NCBI GenBank assembly: GCA_963791615.1
Contig: CAWBTE010000006.1
Location: forward strand, 496,001 to 560,000
Origin: CAILZL01 sp963791615
GTDB lineage: Bacteria > Pseudomonadota > Gammaproteobacteria > Steroidobacterales > Steroidobacteraceae
Reading direction: 5' to 3'
Length of the DNA: 64,000 nucleotides
In this document: positions 10,160-18,875 of the stretch, piece after piece
Numbering within the stretch: position 1 is the first letter of the stretch
Layout of the letters: each line of letters begins with the position of its first letter
Notes under the pieces: model-generated
What the model saw: the letters and a program-made list of their open reading frames with translations, nothing else
Database searches by the model: none
What the model was told of the DNA's origin: nothing
Translations under genes and position numbers: made by a program

Positions 10160-11914
10160 TCAAGCTCAAAGAACGTGAGGTGGTGATCGTCGGCGGTGGA
10201 CTCACCGCAGGGCTGCTTGCACGACGACTGGTGCCCGCCGGACATGATGTGCTGGTGCTCGAACGCGGCCCGGCGCGTACAGGAGGTCCGGAAGCTGAAT
10301 TGCCATCACAACGCGATGAGCTGCGCTGGGGCACGTACCGAGGCATGTCGCAACGCGAGAATCTGGAAACCATCACGCTGCGGCATTCGGTAAAGGAGCA
10401 GTCGCTGCCGATGCGGCGCATCACCAGCTTTCTTCCCGGCTTCGGTGTCGGCGGAGCGATATCGCACTGGAACGGCCTGACCTGGCGTTACCAGACCACC
10501 GACTACGTGTTGCGCACGCATCTGGAATCGCGCTACGGCAAGAGTGCGATTGCCGGACTGATCCATACAGGACTGGGGCCTGAAGTACGAAGACCTCGAA
10601 CCTTACTACACGCAGTTCGAGAACCTGTTCGGCGTCTCCGGCGAAGCCGGCAATATCAAGGGCGTAAAGCAACCCACGGGTAATCCCTTCGAGCCGTATC
10701 GCAGCGCGCCCTATCCGCTGCCACCGCTCGAGCCCAGTGAATTCGGCGTGATATTCCGCGAGGCCACGACCAAGCTCGGCTACCACCCATTCTCGACGCC
10801 TGCGGCCAACGCCAGCCAGTCGTACAAGAATCCGGACGGCATGCAGTTGGGCGCGTGTCAGTACTGCGGCCACTGCGAACGCTTCCTGTGCGAGGCCAAC
10901 GCCAAGGCCACGGCGACCAACCTGTTGTTTCCGCTGGTGCGCGGTAAGCCGAATTTTGAAATGCGCGCCAATGCCGAAGTGCTGCGCCTGCTGTACGACA
11001 AGGCGAGAAAGCGCGTCACCGGCGTGGTCTACGCCGATGCGAGCACCGGCGAGGAATTCGAACAGCCGGCGTCGACGGTGGTACTGGGCGCCTATGTGTT
11101 CAGCAATACCCGCCTGCTGCTGCTCTCGGGCATCGGCCGGCCCTACGATCCGGTGAGCGGCCAGGGTGTGGTGGGCAGGAACTACTGCTACCAGACATCC
11201 TCCGGCGTGCAAGTGTTCTTCGAGGACAAATACCTCAATCAGTTCATGGGCGCCGGCGCGCTCGGCATGGCCATCGACGATTTCAACAACGACCACTTCG
11301 ATCATTCCGGCCTGGGCTTCGTGGGCGGCGCCTTCATCAACGCCAACACCATGAACGCCCGGCCAATCGATACGCGGCCGCTGCCGGCGGGCACGCCGCG
11401 CTGGGGCACGAAATGGAAGGAGGCCAACGCGAAGTGGTATCTGCGCAGCGCCAACATCAATTGCCATGGCAGCAGCTATGCACAGCGCGGCAATTATCTG
11501 GATCTCGATCCCGGACTATCGCGATGCCTGGGGCCGGCCGCTGGTGCGCATGACCTTCGACTTCCCGGAAAACGATCTGAAGATGTCGGAGTACGTCACC
11601 GCCAAGGCGCAGGAAATCGCCAAGGCCATGGGCGCAACGCTCAGCAATGCCGAATCCGCGCCGCGGTCCTTATGATATCGCGTCCCTACCAGACCACGCA
11701 CAACACCGGCGGCACCATCATGGGCGCGGACCCGGCCACCAGCGTGGTGTCACCGCATCTGCAATGCTGGGATGCCAGCAACCTGTTCATCTGCGGCGCC
11801 AGCGTCTATCCGCAGAATTCAGGCTACAACCCGACCGGGCCGGTTGGCGCACTCGGCTTGCGGCTGGGCGATGATCTGGTGAGCTATCTGCAACGACCGC
11901 GGAGAATTGGATGA
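10156..11914 (+). CDS. GMC-family dehydrogenase subunit with FeS cysteine motif (frameshifted)
   Basis: The FAD-containing catalytic subunit of a membrane-linked dehydrogenase such as gluconate 2-dehydrogenase, FAD-glucose dehydrogenase or sorbitol dehydrogenase. The N-terminal Rossmann motif is VVIVGGGLTAGLLARRL with VLERG. A mid-protein CQYCGHCERFLC cluster matches the 3Fe-4S site of this subgroup. C-terminal GMC signatures are TTHNTGGTIMG and SGYNPTGPVGALGLR. The frame breaks three times, near 10570, near 11508 and near 11670. The pieces are contiguous when joined (for example YEDLEPYYTQFENLFG and DYRDAWGRPLVRMTFDFPE), so these are probably sequencing indels. The intact length would be about 580 residues. 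The substrate is unresolved. Confidence 0.8.
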
Positions 11915-12259
11915 GGCTGGCGTGTTGCCTGTTTGCTGATATTCGCGACTCTCTTCAACGCGCACGCGCAATCTCCACAATTCGAACGTTGTACGGCCTG
12001 TCATTCTGGGACAGAGGCCACCAGGGATCTGGGGCCGAATCTGGCGGGTGTATTCGGCCGCAAGGCAGGCAGCCGCGAGGATTTCCGTTACAGCCGTGCG
12101 ATATCACGCAGCGGCATCACCTGGGATGAGCAAAGCCTGGATGCCTACCTCAAGGCGCCCGAACAATTCGTTCCGGGAAATCGCATGGCCTTCGAAGGCA
12201 TAACCTCGGATGCCGAGCGCGCGGCGATCATCCAGTACCTGAAGACCCTCAAGCAGTGA
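11911..12259 (+). CDS. small exported c-type cytochrome
   Basis: A monohaem cytochrome c with the haem site CTACHSG and a distal methionine region (GNRMAFEGI), about 110 residues. It would take electrons from the GMC subunit. ATG 11911 overlaps the GMC stop by four bases and opens the signal peptide (MRLACCLF), but that frame leads away from the haem domain. The correct frame continues LIFATLFNAHAQ from about 11933, where only a TTG could start it. Either a one-base indel lies near 11930-11938 or TTG 11933 is the start. The indel explanation fits the break-rich surroundings. Conserved C-terminal helix: AERAAIIQYLKTLKQ. Confidence 0.8.
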
Positions 12260-12322
12260 GAATTACATTGCTATAAAGCGGTGTCCGTTATCGCTGGCAG
12301 TCTCGCGTACATCAGAAAACCC

Positions 12323-15300
12323 ATGAGCAACCCGAATCAATCGCCCCATCCAGCGCCAATGACATATCCGGCAACTGGCTCAACCTGCTGGTTGTCTGCC
12401 TGTGTTTCATTCTCAGTGGTCTGGCCGCGCTGGTGTATCAAACGGCCTGGACACGGCAATTCGCACTGGTGTTCGGCACATCCGAACTCGCCATTGCAGC
12501 AGTGCTGGCCGCCTACATGGGTGGTCTGGCGCTGGGAGCCGCGCTGATACAACAGCGCATCAAGCAAGTGCAGCGTCCGGTGCTGTGGTATGCCAATCTC
12601 GAACTGGGAATTGCCGTGGCCGCAGTGGTACTGGTCCCGGCAGGTCTGTGGCTCGCCGAACAGTTGCTGATATTGATCTTCGGCGGACAACCAGCGCCGC
12701 CCAGTGCCACGCTGAGTGGAACCTCCCTGTTCTATCTGTTGGCGGCGTTTGCGGTGTTGCTGGTGCCGACTACCCTGATGGGCGCCACACTGCCGCTGCT
12801 GGCCAGACATGCCGTGCACAGCGAACAACAGATCGGCAGGCGCATCGGCTTGTTGTATGCCTGCAATACTGCTGGCGCGGTGGGTGGTGCTTTGCTCGGC
12901 GCGTTGTTCTTGCTGCCCAGATTTGGCTTGATGAAAACCATCTGGATTGCTGCCGCCATCAATCTGCTGGTGGCCGTACTGGCGCTCACCTTGAGCAGGA
13001 CCTCGGCAAACCGTGCGCTCAATTCACAAATTGACGACAACGCGTCGAGGCAGCCGCCGGAATATATGCACGTTGGTGCTTCACCCGCGTGGGTGCTGCC
13101 GTTGATGTTGTTGTCCGGAGCCGTATCCTTTCTCCACGAGGTGTTGTGGACCCGCATGCTTGGCCACCTGCTGGGCAGCAGCATTTACGCGTTCGGCGTC
13201 ATGCTGGCCAGCTTTCTCGCCGGCATTGCACTGGGCGGTGGGCTGGGTGCAGTGCTGGCGCGACGTCGCGAGACTGCAGCACGCTGGCTGGCCATCAGTG
13301 AACTGGCTGCGGCTGTCGCCGCCATGGGTGCGTGGTATGCAATTCAAAAAATCAGTCCCGCAATTGATTCACTATCGCAGCGCGTCAGCTTCGGTTTCGC
13401 ACTGTTGTTCCCGCTGGCGTTTGCCATTGGCCTGACCTATCCGCTGGCCGTGCGGGTACTGGCCCGCAGTGTCGATGATGCCGCGCCGGCCAGTGCGCGG
13501 GTTTACAGCTGGAATACCGTCGGCGCAATTCTGGGCGCGATCGCCGGTGGCTTCCTGATTGTGCCGGCGCTGCGTTATGAGGGCTCGGTGCAACTGGCCG
13601 TCATCGCCAGCTGTGTACTGGCTTGTATTGCCTGTTTTGTCCTGTTCAAGCCCGGCAAGTGGTTTGGCATTCCTGTAACAGTCTCTGCACTTGTCGTGGC
13701 CTTCCTGTTCATCCCCAGACAGCCCGACGCGCTGTTGCGTTATTCGCCCTTGCGGGTCAGTGGCGTGGGCGAAATGCTTTACTACGATGTGGGACGCAGC
13801 GCTGCAGTGGTAACCCTGCGTCAGGGCGATCAGATTGCCGTGCGCACCAATGGCTTGCCCGAGGCTGCCATCGAGATGCGTGGCACGAATCCACAGCTGT
13901 ATGCGGAAGCCTGGATGGCGCCGCTGGCGGTACTGGCGCGACCGCAATTGCAGGACATGCTGATCGTCGGTTTTGGCGGCGGTCGGGTACTGGAAGCCGT
14001 ACCGCCCTCGGTGCGTCACATCGACGTGATCGAACTGGAAGACAAGGTTATCGACGCCAACCGTGCGCTGGCCGAGCGTCGCTCGCGCGATCCATTGAGC
14101 GACAGCCGCGTCAATCTCATCATCAATGACGCACGTGGAGCCCTGCAGCTCACCTCGAAAAAATATGACGCGATCATTTCGCAGCCTTCGCATCCCTGGA
14201 CTGCCGGGGCATCACATCTGTACACACGCGAATTCATGCAGCAAGCCAAAGAGCATCTGAATCCCGGTGGGTTGTTCGTGCAATGGATGAATGTGGATTT
14301 TCTCGACGAGTCCTTGCTGCGCTCGCTGGTGGCCACCATCAACGCCGTGTATCCGCAGGTGCGCGTGTATCGCCCCGCTCCGCCGACACTGCTGTTTCTG
14401 GCATCGGATGCGCCGATTGAACCGGAAAGACACTTGGCCACAACGCGTGCGACGCTTGCCGCCGCACCTGATCACTATGAACGTCTCGGTCTGAACGTAG
14501 TGGAAGATCTGATTGTCAGCCTGGCAATGGACAGCCAGGGCAGCCGCGTTTTCGCCACCGGAGCCGACATCATCACCGACGACGCCAATCGCTTCGCCGT
14601 CGCCAGTCTTTACGAGACTGGACGCAACATCAGTGCAGAAAACCTCGGCCATCTTCTGGCGCCTTACGATCCACTGCTCCACGCCGACAGCTTCATTTAT
14701 CGCGAACTGGGCCGGCAACTGGCGTTTGACTACGTGGCGCGCCGTATCCACACATTTATGCAGTTCGACGACAGCGCTCGCATACGCATGGATCGGTTGG
14801 CCAACCGGTTTGAGAATTCGTATCTGCAAGTCTATATACGTTCCCTGACGCTGCACGATGACCGCCACTCAAGCGAGGCGCAGCAAATTCAGACGAATGA
14901 CGTGAAGCGGTATCCGGACAGTTTGTTGCTGCGCGACACCCTGCTGGAAGGCCGGCTGGCAACGCTGGGCTTCGGTGGCAGTACTGAGTCCGACCCGCTC
15001 ACGGGCCAATCCGCAAGCGACCACGTCGTGCTGCGTGCGGCGCATTTCGCCGCTGACAATGACTGGAGCAGCGTCGCCGGACTCGACTCTGCACTGGCCC
15101 AGGTTCCGTGGACATCGCTCTGGAACAGTTTGGCGGTACGCCTGCGGGTCGAGTGGCGCGTGCATATGCATGACACTGCGTCGAGTTCCCGCTTTGACGC
15201 GGACAATATCAGGATGATCGATCGCCTCATGATTTTCGAGACAAATCCACGACTGTATTTTCTGCGCGCCATGAGCGCGGGCAACGAACCGTACATTCTG

Positions 15301-15489
15301 CTGGAGTCAGTATTCCGTTACATGCTACTGACCCTGCAGGGTCACGTCACCGCGAACGACATCACTCGCCGCGAGTTCGACAACCTGCAGAAGTTGTTTG
15401 AGCAATTGCGTTTCGATGATCCAGTCGATCAACACCACTATCAGGAAGTGCAGTCAACGGTAGCGGCGGCTGCCGCCATGTTCAGGTAG
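12323..15489 (+). CDS. giant membrane protein with spermidine-synthase-like domain
   Basis: A protein of about 1055 residues. The N-terminal ~420 residues are hydrophobic, with many predicted helices (FILSGLAALVYQTAWTRQ, FLHEVLWTRMLGHLLGSS), like the transporter-like domain fused to bacterial spermidine-synthase homologues. From about 470 a Rossmann aminopropyl/methyltransferase-like domain follows: MLIVGFGGGRVLEAV, VIELEDKVIDANRAL, SQPSHPWTAGASHLYTREF. The last ~340 residues form an unassigned domain. The hydrophobic frame has no start codon before GTG 12433, although clear helix sequence lies upstream. I therefore place the start at ATG 12323 (MSNPNQSPHPA) with a one-base indel near 12345-12358. 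Function is unknown; polyamine synthesis is not assured for this subfamily. Confidence 0.78.
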
Positions 15490-15534
15490 CTTCGCCTGTC
15501 ACCAGACATCGGCGTTCTTCAGCGTCACTCCCAA

Positions 15535-15642
15535 CTACTGGCCTTGGGCAACACTGACTGTGGCGGCTGAAACCTGGGACAACCCCAGCAAAGACAGGCT
15601 GATCACAACCATCCCCGCCATACCCAGTTTAAGGGACTTCAT
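15535..15642 (-). CDS. possible short exported peptide
   Basis: A 35-codon reading frame begins with ATG 15642, preceded by AAGGGGAAAC. It encodes a textbook signal peptide (MKSLKLGMAGMVVISLSLLG, ending LSQVSAA) and then only about nine residues before TAG. After the TAG the same frame continues for eleven codons (LGVTLKNADVW) to a TGA. It may be a small secreted peptide or the surviving 5' end of a lost secreted protein. No family is recognised. Confidence 0.35.
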   Translation of the reverse strand: MKSLKLGMAGMVVISLSLLGLSQVSAATVSVAQGQ

Positions 15643-15739
15643 GTTTCCCCTTACTGCCTGCCGGTACCTGATCCGACAGCTGATTGCCAACTCGCCCAGA
15701 TAAAGTAGACTAAGTGAGAGGCTGTATATAGTAGTACGC

Positions 15740-15758
15740 GTCTGAATTTAATTCAGAC
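15740..15758. promoter_or_regulatory. 19-base palindrome upstream of TonB receptor
   Basis: GTCTGAATT-t-AATTCAGAC is a perfect 9-base inverted repeat around one central base. It lies 38 bases before the receptor start, in an AT-rich promoter-like segment (TATATAGTAG just upstream). Its size and symmetry suit a dimeric repressor operator. The regulator is unknown. Confidence 0.5.
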
Positions 15759-15795
15759 AGCAGTAATCAACAACGTTCGATGGGGGTTTACGACC

Positions 15796-18300
15796 ATGAT
15801 AAGAAGACTGAAAGTTGTTTCTGGCACCATAGCCATTTTCGCCACCACGGTAACTTCACTAACGACCCAAGCCCAGGCGCCAGTTGGCCTGGAAGAGATT
15901 GTCGTCACCGCCCAAAAACGCTCGGAAAGCCTGCAGGAGATTCCCAAGCAGGTTCAGGTGGTCAGTGACGCATCACTGGAGAATGCCAACGTCACCAGTC
16001 TCGTGGACCTGGTCAAGCTGGTGCCATCCATGTCAGGTCCCAACTCAAACGGCATGGGCGGACAGGTTTCAATGCGCGGTGTCGGCACCGCAGCACCGAG
16101 CACCGCCGCCCAACAGAAGGTCGGCATCGTCCTCGACGACGTGCCGCAGCCGTCGCGCGCCAGATCCGCAGCGAACCTGCTCGATATCGAGCGGGTGGAA
16201 GTGCTGCCCGGACCTCAGGGCACGCTGGCCGGCCGCAACGCCACCGGCGGTCTGATCAACCTCGTTACCCGCAGGCCCTCACAAACCGACCTTGTCGGTG
16301 ATTTCCAAGCCTCCGGTACAACCGACGCTGAATACACTGTGGGCGGTTACTTGTCGGCCCCCATCAATGATCAGCTTGCCTGGAGCCTGTCAACCAACTA
16401 CCAGAACCAGCGCGGGTTGGCTTTCAACGTCTACCTGAGCAAGTGGGACATCGCTACCGAGAATCTTGGCTTCCGCGGCAAACTGCTATGGGCGCTGAAT
16501 GACGACACGGAGATGACCCTTGCGTATTCGCACAGTCAGGAGATTAACGAAGGCGGCGGCGTAAGCGGTTGGAGCTCAATCTACAGACAGATTGACGTGC
16601 CCTTTAATACAATCACCTCGGCGCTTGAATGCCTCGGTCTCTCCGGCCCCAATCCCGCCCCCGGCGCCGCCAACCCCTCTTGCGTAGTACCCGCCGGGCA
16701 GGCGAAAAAAACCTTCACCCAGCTGCTTCCCGGCATCACGCCCGGCCCGGACAACGTGGACTACTATTCGATCAGCAGACAGAGGCTGGAGCGCAGAAGC
16801 GACAGTGCCAGCCTGAGATACGAGCAATCTTTCTCCGCCGGCGACTTTACGGCCATTGGTTCGTACATATTTGAAGATTACCCGTCGGTGCAGGACTGGT
16901 TGAACTACCCCAATGTCAACCTGGATCTCCGACCGGAATTTGACGGCTACGCCCACCTTGGAAACAGTTCGAAACAGAAGACACTGGAAGCCCGGTTCGC
17001 ATCCAAAACTGATCAGGCCTGGACGTATCTGGCCGGCGTTTTCTGGTCTGATCTTGTGAATGATTTCGAGTACCAGCGCTATCAACAGCCGTTCTGGGCG
17101 CGGCGCATATTCGGCTCAGGCTCCAAGGCGGTGTTCGGCAGCACTTCGTATACGTTCGCGACCAACACCACGGTACGCGCCGGCATGAGATACGAAAGTG
17201 ATGACATCGATTACAGCTGGAACTACCGCGACATCCCTGCAGTGTCGCGTACGCTGGCAAATGGCGTCGTACGCAATTACCCCCGCACTTTTTACCCATC
17301 GACCGCTAGAGACGCCAGCGACAGTTATGTGAACTATGACTTCAGCGTGCAGCAGAAGCTGGACAACGGCATGATGTTTTACGCGAACTATGCCTATGCC
17401 AATCAGGGTCCCATCTACGATGGTGAGGATATTGTGGGATCACAAGTTACTGTACCCGGCCAGCCAACGGTGGGCGTGGGACTCCAGCCGCTGCCCTCGG
17501 AAGAAGTCACTTCCATCGAAGCCGGATTCAAGAGCACGTGGCTGGATGATCGGCTGACGTTCAATCTCAACTTCTTCGACATGATGTTCGACAACTATCA
17601 GGCGCTCACCAACGTGACGGACACGGCGAACCCGTTTGCACAACCTATTCTCAAGACCTACCCGGCGGGCAAGGCCAGCAGCAAAGGTGTCGAACTTACC
17701 TCGTCAGCACTGTTCGGAGACCACACGCGGCTTGATGTCGCCGGCATGTACAACGATGCCAAGATCGACGAATGGAAGAACGCGCCCTGCTTCGTGACCC
17801 AGACCGCTGCAGAGGGATGCATCACTGGCATTCCGCCTGGAGAGTTCGTCTCCAGAACGTACCAGGCGGATATCGCCGGCAATCCCCTGGCCTTTGCACC
17901 GAAGGTCAAGCTGACCGTCATCGGGACGTATTCGAATACGCTCAGCTTCGCGCCAGCGTGGGACTACAGCGCATCGTTAACGGCCCGCTACAACAGCAAA
18001 CAGATCGGTGACCAGCTGGGGGCTCCGGCAACGAAGCTGGATACCGTCACCTTCGTGGATGCCAACCTGACATTAACGAAAGACCAATTCCAATTTTCCG
18101 TGTTCGGCGTCAATCTGTTTGAAGAGTTTACAGAAGCGTTCGGAACGGGTTTGGGAGCGGGCCTGACGTCCTCGGCGGTCAGCTCGGGGGGCGGCGCGGC
18201 CACCGGTCGGCAGCCTGATGGATCCTACCCGATCAAAACGCGCATTCTTGATCGTAGCAACGTCCGTTACTTTGGCGCTCGCGTAAAGTACTCGTTCTAA
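15796..18300 (+). CDS. TonB-dependent receptor, paralogue A
   Basis: A complete TonB-dependent receptor of 834 residues. The signal peptide ends near TTQAQA and is followed by the TonB box region GLEEIVVTAQKRSESLQEIP. The plug motif is VEVLPGPQGTLAGRNATGG, and the barrel ends with the family's terminal aromatic residue (YFGARVKYSF). It is a close paralogue of the receptor at 18876-21341 along its whole length, including distinctive stretches such as QLLPGITPGP and YANYAYANQGP. GGGGG lies 9 bases before the start. The downstream creatininase-family copy is degenerate. The ligand is unknown; nearby esterases suggest an ester or aromatic conjugate (inference). Confidence 0.95.
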   Translation: MIRRLKVVSGTIAIFATTVTSLTTQAQAPVGLEEIVVTAQKRSESLQEIPKQVQVVSDASLENANVTSLVDLVKLVPSMSGPNSNGMGGQVSMRGVGTAAPSTAAQQKVGIVLDDVPQPSRARSAANLLDIERVEVLPGPQGTLAGRNATGGLINLVTRRPSQTDLVGDFQASGTTDAEYTVGGYLSAPINDQLAWSLSTNYQNQRGLAFNVYLSKWDIATENLGFRGKLLWALNDDTEMTLAYSHSQEINEGGGVSGWSSIYRQIDVPFNTITSALECLGLSGPNPAPGAANPSCVVPAGQAKKTFTQLLPGITPGPDNVDYYSISRQRLERRSDSASLRYEQSFSAGDFTAIGSYIFEDYPSVQDWLNYPNVNLDLRPEFDGYAHLGNSSKQKTLEARFASKTDQAWTYLAGVFWSDLVNDFEYQRYQQPFWARRIFGSGSKAVFGSTSYTFATNTTVRAGMRYESDDIDYSWNYRDIPAVSRTLANGVVRNYPRTFYPSTARDASDSYVNYDFSVQQKLDNGMMFYANYAYANQGPIYDGEDIVGSQVTVPGQPTVGVGLQPLPSEEVTSIEAGFKSTWLDDRLTFNLNFFDMMFDNYQALTNVTDTANPFAQPILKTYPAGKASSKGVELTSSALFGDHTRLDVAGMYNDAKIDEWKNAPCFVTQTAAEGCITGIPPGEFVSRTYQADIAGNPLAFAPKVKLTVIGTYSNTLSFAPAWDYSASLTARYNSKQIGDQLGAPATKLDTVTFVDANLTLTKDQFQFSVFGVNLFEEFTEAFGTGLGAGLTSSAVSSGGGAATGRQPDGSYPIKTRILDRSNVRYFGARVKYSF

Positions 18301-18332
18301 CGCAACAGGTAGAGGTGCCTCTACTTCCAGAT

Positions 18333-18358
18333 GCGGGCGGATCTCTTGATCCGCCCGC
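18333..18358 (+). terminator. strong hairpin after TonB receptor A
   Basis: GCGGGCGGATC-tctt-GATCCGCCCGC is a perfect 11-base stem with a 4-base loop, 33 bases after the receptor stop. The following CTGATTTCATTT is only moderately T-rich, so termination efficiency is uncertain. Confidence 0.6.
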
Positions 18359-18373
18359 CTGATTTCATTTGCA

Positions 18374-18555
18374 TGCTGCCCTTCGGCGTCATTGAGAAGC
18401 ATGGCCCAGCAGGCTCGCTGGGCCCCCATCTGATGAATGGCCGCTACGTCGCGGATCTCGCCACCAGACAGGAATACTCCATGCATCTTCCGGGCGTACT
18501 ACTTCGGGCAGATGTCCGAAGCACGCCATCAGCCCCGGGCACACTGGCCGATCCC
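18374..18555 (+). pseudogene. decayed creatininase-family gene fragment
   Basis: This stretch matches the intact creatininase-family gene at 21446-22333. CMLPFGVIEKHGPAGSLG and LMNGRYVADLATRQEYSM correspond to its residues around 49-85. The frame is then shifted, and the DNA still reads as YYFGQMSEARHQPG in another frame. It lacks a start, signal peptide and the remaining two thirds. It sits directly after TonB receptor A just as the intact gene sits after receptor B, so it is the remnant of a duplicated receptor-creatininase pair. Confidence 0.85.
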
Positions 18556-18712
18556 TCCACCAGTCCACCGTCTGAATCCAGACGAATATCGGCAGGCGCT
18601 TGCTAATGGCGTTCTTCGGCGTCCAGATATTCATTACAAACCTTCGTTGACAGGCCCGCCGACCGGAATGCGGCTCGGCGTAGGTGCATTCCCCTCTCGT
18701 GGTACTCGGCAA
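18550..18712 (-). pseudogene. remnant of a type-B carboxylesterase
   Basis: Read on the minus strand, this segment gives VMNIWTPKNAISKRLPIFVW followed, with small indels, by I-HGGGLVEG. This matches the type-B carboxylesterase segment LNVWTP...LPVFVWIHGGG that forms the oxyanion hole. Nothing of the catalytic domain beyond it remains. It abuts the creatininase remnant head-on, so the gap between the two receptors records at least one deletion. The other 160 bases of the gap (18713-18875) are AT-rich and probably carry the promoter of receptor B. Confidence 0.55.
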
Positions 18713-18875
18713 ATGCGAAGAAAAATTTTACAAACGGAACGTTGATTTTGCTTTATAAAAAAAATGAAATAATTGTTGCAGCCACATTCCGAAGAGACTA
18801 GGCTTTCAACGACACTGGATGCTAGAAGCTGAATAGATCCTGTGGCACAACCAATAATTTTCTGGGGGATTACCA

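Noticed and set aside
10156..11914. Programmed ribosomal frameshifting in the GMC gene and other broken genes.
   Set aside because: The breaks differ in direction and place, lack slippery heptamers and occur in many unrelated genes. Sequencing indels explain them better.
15535..15642. Read-through of the TAG as pyrrolysine or a recoded stop.
   Set aside because: Only eleven codons follow, with no homology, and no pyrrolysine machinery is visible.
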